A DNA stretch of 64,000 nucleotides from Mesostigma viride (Eukaryota > Streptophyta > Mesostigmatophyceae > Mesostigmatales > Mesostigmataceae), in contig RPFO01000041.1 in the NCBI GenBank assembly GCA_009746045.1, positions 7,534,613 to 7,598,612 on the forward strand, written 5' to 3'. Position numbers and translations under genes: made by a program. The notes below the pieces were generated by a model. The model searched no databases. It saw only the letters and a list, made by a program, of their open reading frames with translations, and was not told the DNA's origin. Below are positions 58,646 through 64,000 of this stretch, piece by piece; within the stretch, counting starts at the first letter, position 1, and each line of letters starts with the position of its first letter.

Positions 58646-59609
58646 GGTTAGTGCTAATTAAAATGAACTAATTAATTAATCAAATTAAAGTAAAACATGA
58701 CTCCGTTGGGAGATCAATTAATGAATTGGTTAGTGCTAATTAAAATGCTTGTGCTTTCCCCCACGGGAAACAACTAGTCTATTAATTAACTAGTGTAAAA
58801 GCTTATTTCACGTATTTCTTTCACGTGCCCCAGCATTTGGGAGGCGGGCACCTGCCTTTGTACCTTACGGGTGCAAATTATATATGTAAGTAGGTGTCAT
58901 CCATCCCGGCTCATAATAATTAAACTCATGGTCCCATTGATGAAAAGAGACTACGAACATGGAAGCATGGCACGCCCATTGATGCTCACAATAGTATGTT
59001 GTCACATACAATCATTAGACTACTTAATGATTATGCGTCCAAGAGTGTGGTGTTGTCTCATTTAATATCAATGCACGTAATATACTAGGATAACTTAGTG
59101 GGTTAGATGTGGTCCCGTTGGGGAGCCAAGGAGCATGACCCTTGGATTAATTAATTATGTAACTCTTACATTGATGATATATCCATCTTCACCTTTGCGT
59201 CATGCCAAATCAGAATATGTCCATGCACATAATGGCGCATCTCACTAAACATAATGGTGCACGCCATATGAAAAGAGACAACGAACGTGGAAGCATGGCA
59301 CCATATGATCAAAAGCCATTTGTCCAAATGTATCCTAGTGACTAGCGACATGATACTAGCTACCTTCCGTCTCCGTCACACGTCTAGGACGGCATTATAA
59401 CAAGGTCCAGTTCTAAAGGCATGCCTTGTCAAGCATTATAAAGGCCGAATGTCAAGATGCAATGTTTGGGCATGTTGTATGTTGTCATTTATTAAAGCAT
59501 AACGTTAACGTTGCACGCACATGATCAAAGAACCGGCCATGTCTATTGAAATAACCACGTTTATTACAATGGATTACCTGGCAGGTCTCGTCGCCTAAGC
59601 ACGCAGGCT
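58646..59609. other. No gene; LINE-tail motifs and a direct repeat
   Basis: Hairpin motifs CTCCGTTGGGAG at 58692 and CCCGTTGGGG at 59114, with TTAATTAATTA nearby. GAACATGGAAGCATGGCAC at 58956 recurs as GAACGTGGAAGCATGGCAC at 59282 within a ~35-bp direct repeat. Confidence 0.45.
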
Positions 59610-59965
59610 TTACACGTTTTCGTACTTGAGGTCATGGCGTGAAAGTAAGCTGACAACAGCATTGCGCACCTCCGGCTCGATGTCCTCGCATTCGAGGCTG
59701 GAAAAGAATTCCTGAAATGAATAATATTTCTTTATTTTGGAAGCCCTTGCTGCAGGCAGCACTGTCAACCCCTTAACATCCTGGAGTGACTTCAGGACGT
59801 TCGCATGGGCCTGCGAAATCGTCCCGACTTTCTTCTTATCATCAAAAATCGAGAAGCATGTGGGGTATCCGGCTAGAGGTGTGAACTCCCAAGTACACAC
59901 CTTGTCTGTGTCTACCTTCATGCAATCGTTGAATTTTAGCCCAATGAACGCATTTAAGCGTAATG
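59610..59965 (-). pseudogene. Unknown conserved-looking C-terminal exon
   Basis: A minus frame open from about 59965 (PLRLNAFIGLKFNDCMKVDT) to a stop at 59610: TWEFTPLAGYPTCFSIFDDK, KKVGTISQAHANVLKSLQDV, KIKKYYSFQEFFSSLECEDI, EVRNAVVSLLSRHDLKYENV. The composition, with regular hydrophobic spacing, is that of a folded protein. ATG at 59921 may be internal. It lies within the putative 4-kb element, opposite in direction to 57110-57663, so it may be the last exon of an element gene or of a host gene that the element captured. Family unknown. Confidence 0.4.
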
Positions 59966-62053
59966 GACAAATTCAAATTGTCGTGCTTCGCACTGGGTGA
60001 CAATGCAGAACGTGGCGAGCGTTCCGCCATGGCCGTTTTCAGCTAATCAACGTCACTCGAAATCACTGAGTGCGCACCACTTTACCCCTGGCGGCTGGTG
60101 GCTGCGGGCACTAAAATATCAGCTCTTACATAACTGGCAGGCGCGGGTGCCCGAAGCCAATTCGACGCGGCGTGCCGTTGGTCTGCCTGTCTGCGCAAGA
60201 CAGCGCGATGCCAAGTGCGCCCTGGGGGGGGGGGGGGGGGGGGGGGCTCGGGTGTGGCTTAAACGAGGTGTGGCTTAAACGAGGCTCCTCTCTTACGTCC
60301 TTCAAATCGGACCGAGTACGGTTTAACCCTTAAATGGTACTGAGTCCGTTTTCGTGGCTACAGTTGAAGTCCTACCACTCTAACGGACTGAGTTTGTGGC
60401 AGAACCAGGCGCCGCGCCAAAAATAATTTAACGGTCAAACCTGGGGGGATCGAAAGATCTAGACGTAAGCTATGCCTGGCACTATTCAGACCGTACTATG
60501 GACAACTGGCCAGGGAGATATACTCAATCAAAGTTGGGGGGGTACCATGGTCAAACGGGACCGACGTGAGTGCAAATAATTCACGTCCGCGGCTATGGCG
60601 GTGCAGGCAAATGACTGGTACGAGAGCATGGCTTGGAATTTCGGAATCAAAATTTGTAGTCATTATCCTTGATTGTTAGAAAGGTTATATCTCTGGCCGT
60701 GAAGCGTCTGGATGTGCGCAAGTATGTCTCTAGGTTCTAATCGGTGCAACAGATCCTGTCAGCGGCCAGGCGGTGACAGTGCGTATGCTACCTGTTGTTC
60801 GGAAGCAAACGTCCATATATTTTCGCGTGGATAAACTTGTTACGTTATTCTTGACATGTTTTATTAGCGATGACGGCCAGGAAAGGTTCGAGGCTGTGTC
60901 CGTGAGGTGGGAGTGATGGCTCCCGCACAGCAGGTAATCTGCAGTTTCGACCTGGTACGTATTAACATGTTAGCGTTTATACATTACAGTACCAAGTCGT
61001 CCTATCGTTTATAAACTAGTTGTAGACATGTAATCGATGGTTTTTGCTTGTCGTTTTGTTGCTTTAGTGCTTGTACGCGTTCGCTTGTGATGGTTGGGGA
61101 ATACCACTATGTCACGCAGATTTTGGACCAGATTTGATTGCTATTAGCTGAGGCTTCAACGAAACCAGTGAAGTAGCGTTTGTTATTGTCTCAAAACATG
61201 GTGGGCTTGATAACGGGATGCTTTTCCCTGCACAGACATAGCGAGACAAGTGGTTTTCTGGCCTGCTCTAGGCATTGCTTCTTGGTTTGCTGGCCCAAGT
61301 TATCCTTGTGCTTGTGCGTCCATAGTGCATGCAAGAAACATGAATGGCCGGGGCCTGCTTGCATGGAAGCATAACCAGGTTAGTTCTTTTGTTTTTTCTA
61401 TCATTGCCAATCATTGGAATTGCTTTATAGTGTGTTGGATGCATTGATAATGTAGCTCCTTGTGAACCCCTTCTACGCTTGGTTTTGGGCCTTGGCACAA
61501 GCTTTACACTTGTTGTATAGCATGCTGTTGTGATTTTTAAGCTGGAAATGTGTTTGGGAATCCATGTGTGGCCATCTATGATGTTTTGTACCACGTTGGA
61601 ATTGAATGCCCATACGGTAGTGCTAGCAAAACACCCCAAAATAACTGCACCCGTTATAACGGTCTGAGCTATTTTGGGCTGTATGCTAGCTAGCCTGTGC
61701 AGTTCTATGGCATGTCATGTTGTGAATGCATCTATGGCATGCCTGTGATTATCTTTAACTCCCCTCAAAGGGCCAGGGTCATCAGATTTTGAGAAATGGT
61801 CCATATTGCATTATATATCTCTTGAACCCCATCTGCACCGTACCCCCTTGGGGGGGGTGCTATTTATAGCAGCTGTGGGGCATAGATATGTGACCAATGA
61901 CATGACCCCAAAGTTATTTGATATAAAAGCATCCTTGGTTCCAAGGGTGGGCCAGAAAATGTTATTTGGCTAGATACTCTCATACTTACTAAGATACCCA
62001 TACTCAGTCCGTTCTGGTGGTTTCAGTTGACACCATTTAAGGGTTAAGGGTTA
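59966..62053. other. No gene recognised
   Basis: Contains a G22 run at 60225-60246, the right arm of the inverted-repeat element, and a 60840-61990 region distantly similar to 30400-31330. AGGGTTAAGGGTTAAGG at 62039-62055 borders copia-3. Confidence 0.4.
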
Positions 62054-63584
62054 AGGAGGACTGCCGTGACCCTGTCAAGTTCCATAAGTGGCGCGCGGCT
62101 TTCTTGCGCGCGCAGCTGGAGTGGGCGATGTATGGGGTGTATGGGGAGTTGATGGAGGTGCCGCAAGGGGCGGTAATTAAGCTGAACTTGAAGTTTGTGC
62201 TCAAGTATAAGCAGGTCCTCCCCACTGACCCTGTCACATTTCATGTACGGCCCTGTGTCACGGAGTTTAGGGGCTCGTCTGAGTTGTCGGAGGAGGAATT
62301 GTTTACGCCCGGGCTGTCGCAGACCACTAGCCGGGTGTTAACATCGGTGTTCTTGGGGCTGTTGGATCGGGGTTTGGACTATGCCATGGCCTGCTCAGAT
62401 TTTCAGCGGGCCTTTCTCCATAGCGACCCGGCAGTGGCCGAGGAAGTGTGGCGTGGCACGGTGTATGTGGTCAAGGTCCCTTTGGTGTGGCAGGGGGAGC
62501 TGCGGTGTGTGTACTTGCGGCTTCTCCTTGGTGTGCCGAGGGCCTGCAGTCTAGCCCCATCATCTTTCGCAAGACGGCTGAACGCATCTTTGCTAGCATG
62601 GGGGCGGTGTTTTCCCGCATCGATAGCAACCTCTTTCACATCCACACACCCAACCCCCACGAGCCCGCGTTCATGCAATGGCATGGGGATGACTGGCGGC
62701 TTATTGGACCCCGGGTGTGGGTCCGGCAGTTCATAACCACTGTGGCCAAGCTTTTGCCCACTAGCCGCACGTTGTGGCTGGACCCCGACACCCCCGTCCC
62801 TTTCTGTGGCCTAACCTACACTTTGCACCGCACACCGGTTGGCTGGTGCATTGACATGGCGGCCAAGCAGGAATACGCCGACAAGCTCGCGCAATCGCTG
62901 CCTGAGCGGCTGGATGCGTCCGCGGGACCGCACCTGCGCGGCCAGCTGGGGTGGCTCGCGGTCACGGTGCGACCCGACCTGTCCATCTACGCGCGTGCGC
63001 CCGACGCCGTGCTTGCGGGCATGGGAGCGCCGCATCTTCGGACGCAAGTCTTGGCGTCACCGGGCCTGCGCGTGTGGGGGGTTGATATCACCCGCCCGGT
63101 GGCAATGACCATTTACTCTGACGCGAACCTGGAGTCGCGTACCATCACGCAGCTGCGCGCGCGGGAGGCGGCCATTTTTTTTCTTGATAGCCCCACTGGG
63201 CAGCCCACTATTGTCGACTGGTATAGCCGCATCCATCAGCGGGTAGTGGTAGACAGCAATCGCGCGGAGTGTCGCGCGTTCATTTCCGCTGTCGACCATG
63301 CGTGTTATGTGCAGCATCTTTTGCAATGGATTGCGGATAAGGCCCGCGTGGCGCTGTCGCTCCGCATGCGGCTGTGCACAGATAGCAAGTCAATAATTGA
63401 GTTTCTGAATAACCCGCTCGCCTCCACCACCAAACTAGATTACCTTGTGTTGGCCGAGTCCGCCACGGTGTTGGATGAGCGGCGGTGGATCCCCGAGAGC
63501 GAGAATATTGCCAATGCCTTGACCAAGCCAGCGATGCTGTCGGGGCCTCAGTACAAGCTGCTGCGGCAGCTCATGATGACATGA
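62054..63584 (+). pseudogene. Copia-3 RT and RNase H, 5'-truncated and frameshifted
   Basis: The first frame (to about 62533) has KLNLKFVLKYK, VRPCVTEFRGSSE and CSDFQRAFLHSD (RT motif A). After a one-base shift near 62533 the second frame has EGLQSSPIIFRK (motif B region), FMQWHGDDWRL (motif C, 62682-62693), then RNase H: IYSDANLESRT, RAECRA, LCTDSKS and NIANALTKP. Integrase, protease and gag are missing. GC content is higher than in copia-1 and copia-2, so it is a separate subfamily. Confidence 0.85.
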
Positions 63585-63933
63585 GTTTTTTTTTACAGTG
63601 TGACCTGTCGTCTTTTTGCATGGGAATGGGCGCTTCTTTCATCTGTGAATACATTTCCCTAGACCTGACAGGCGGCCAGTGTGCCTACTAATGATGCATG
63701 TGTGGTGCAGTTGCACCCAAGTAGAAAAGGAGGCCGGGAGCAAAGCCCGGGTGTTTTTGGCGTGCTCAGATCCCAGCGTAGGGCACCCTCCTCGGGGTTT
63801 AGGATTTGGGGACGGCCAGTGTGCCGTTGTAACGTCACTGTTTCTCTACTTGAACGTACGTAGGGTCAGTGCTACCCTATTGCCCCTCGCTTTAAATAAT
63901 TTATGATAATTATTTAAAAAGAAAGTATGGGAG
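63585..63933 (+). other. Copia-3 3' untranslated region and polypurine tract
   Basis: Non-coding; duplicated GACxGGCGGCCAGTGTGCC-like block (63668 and 63812), and AAAAAGAAAGTATGGGAG at 63916-63933 as a polypurine tract. Confidence 0.5.
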
Positions 63934-64000
63934 TTGTGCTCCCGAGTGGCATCTATCCGCTGGCCGGTAGTCGCCGGCCTGGGCGCCTAGTCAGGTGGGC
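63934..64000 (+). repeat. Start of presumed copia-3 3' LTR
   Basis: Sequence after the polypurine tract, starting TTGTGCTCCCGAG; cut by the window edge, with no 5' partner visible. Confidence 0.35.

Larger units (their letters stand above)
56485..60560. mobile_element. Putative ~4-kb element with long diverged inverted repeats
   Basis: 56485-56720 and the reverse complement of 60250-60560 share GACCAxGGTACCCCCC, AGCTCCCTG-CCAG-TGTCC, GTTCTGCCACAAACTC, CTCGGTCCGATTT and GAGCCTCGTTTAAGCCACAC in the same order. The arms are diverged and of unequal length. A related block occurs at 62005-62055. No clean target duplication found. It encloses the remnants at 57110-57660 and 59610-59960. Confidence 0.45.

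Noticed and set aside
57443-58671. Long ASPRL and ARRGE frames
   Set aside because: CGCCT array read in several frames; only the non-repeat part before 57664 looks like old coding.
60225-60246. G22 homopolymer as a functional site
   Set aside because: Simple homopolymer whose length is likely unreliable; no associated feature.
62039-62055. Telomere-like AGGGTTAAGGGTTAAGG
   Set aside because: Only two to three units, and it resembles a block of the nearby inverted-repeat arms.

Overview
The window is eukaryotic nuclear DNA, most likely from a repeat-rich green alga or other algal protist. Evidence: a single intronless histone H4 gene with a TATA box and a metazoan/chlorophyte-style 3' stem-loop, LINE, copia-like and CACTA-like transposons nested in one another, kilobase-scale simple-sequence arrays, and no bacterial operon structure. 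H4 is the only gene I can name with confidence. Nearly everything else is mobile-element DNA and tandem repeats.

Layout. 1-810 (minus): the open end of a GIY-YIG endonuclease-domain protein running off the left edge. 1.4-3.8 kb: two LINE ORF1 fragments in inverted orientation around a palindrome of a shared repeat (called repeat B here). 4.5-5.0 kb: a 9-bp minisatellite. 5.9-7.6 kb: a broken LINE 3' half with a 17-bp target-site duplication, then a second LINE tail carrying a 429-bp MITE. 9.3-9.8 kb: H4. 11.1-12.8 kb: a long LINE ORF1 plus a LINE 3' fragment. 14.9-22.3 kb: a 7.4-kb CACTA-type element with 33-bp perfect terminal inverted repeats. 23.6-25.8 kb: head-to-tail partial copies of a LINE C-terminus with a restriction-like endonuclease domain. 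26.3-28.05 kb: a GGGA/GGGT mega-array between inverted copies of repeat B. 28.4-29.9 kb: a LINE reverse-transcriptase fragment with an 11-bp target duplication. 30.05-33.74 kb: a 3.7-kb element with 38-bp perfect inverted repeats flanked by TA.

34.4-56.1 kb is a nest. Copia-1 (gag, integrase, protease at 34.4-37.66 kb; RT and RNase H at 53.56-55.26 kb) is split by a 15.9-kb CACTA-type element (37661-53556). That element contains a complete, apparently young copia-2 (40684-48512, equal 617-bp LTRs) and part of a second CACTA element whose copy of a GAT tract has expanded to about 2.3 kb. 56.5-60.6 kb looks like another long-inverted-repeat element carrying degraded coding and a CTCGC array of about 0.9 kb. 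62.05-63.6 kb is copia-3, an RT/RNase H fragment.

The most interesting system is the copia lineage. In both copies that retain the region, an aspartic-protease-like domain lies after the integrase, giving gag-integrase-protease-RT-RNase H instead of the usual copia order. In all three copies the RT catalytic box reads HGDD rather than YVDD. The young copia-2 also has an extra 5' ORF and an in-frame UGA between gag and pol. All assignments are from reading motifs by eye; no database search was possible.
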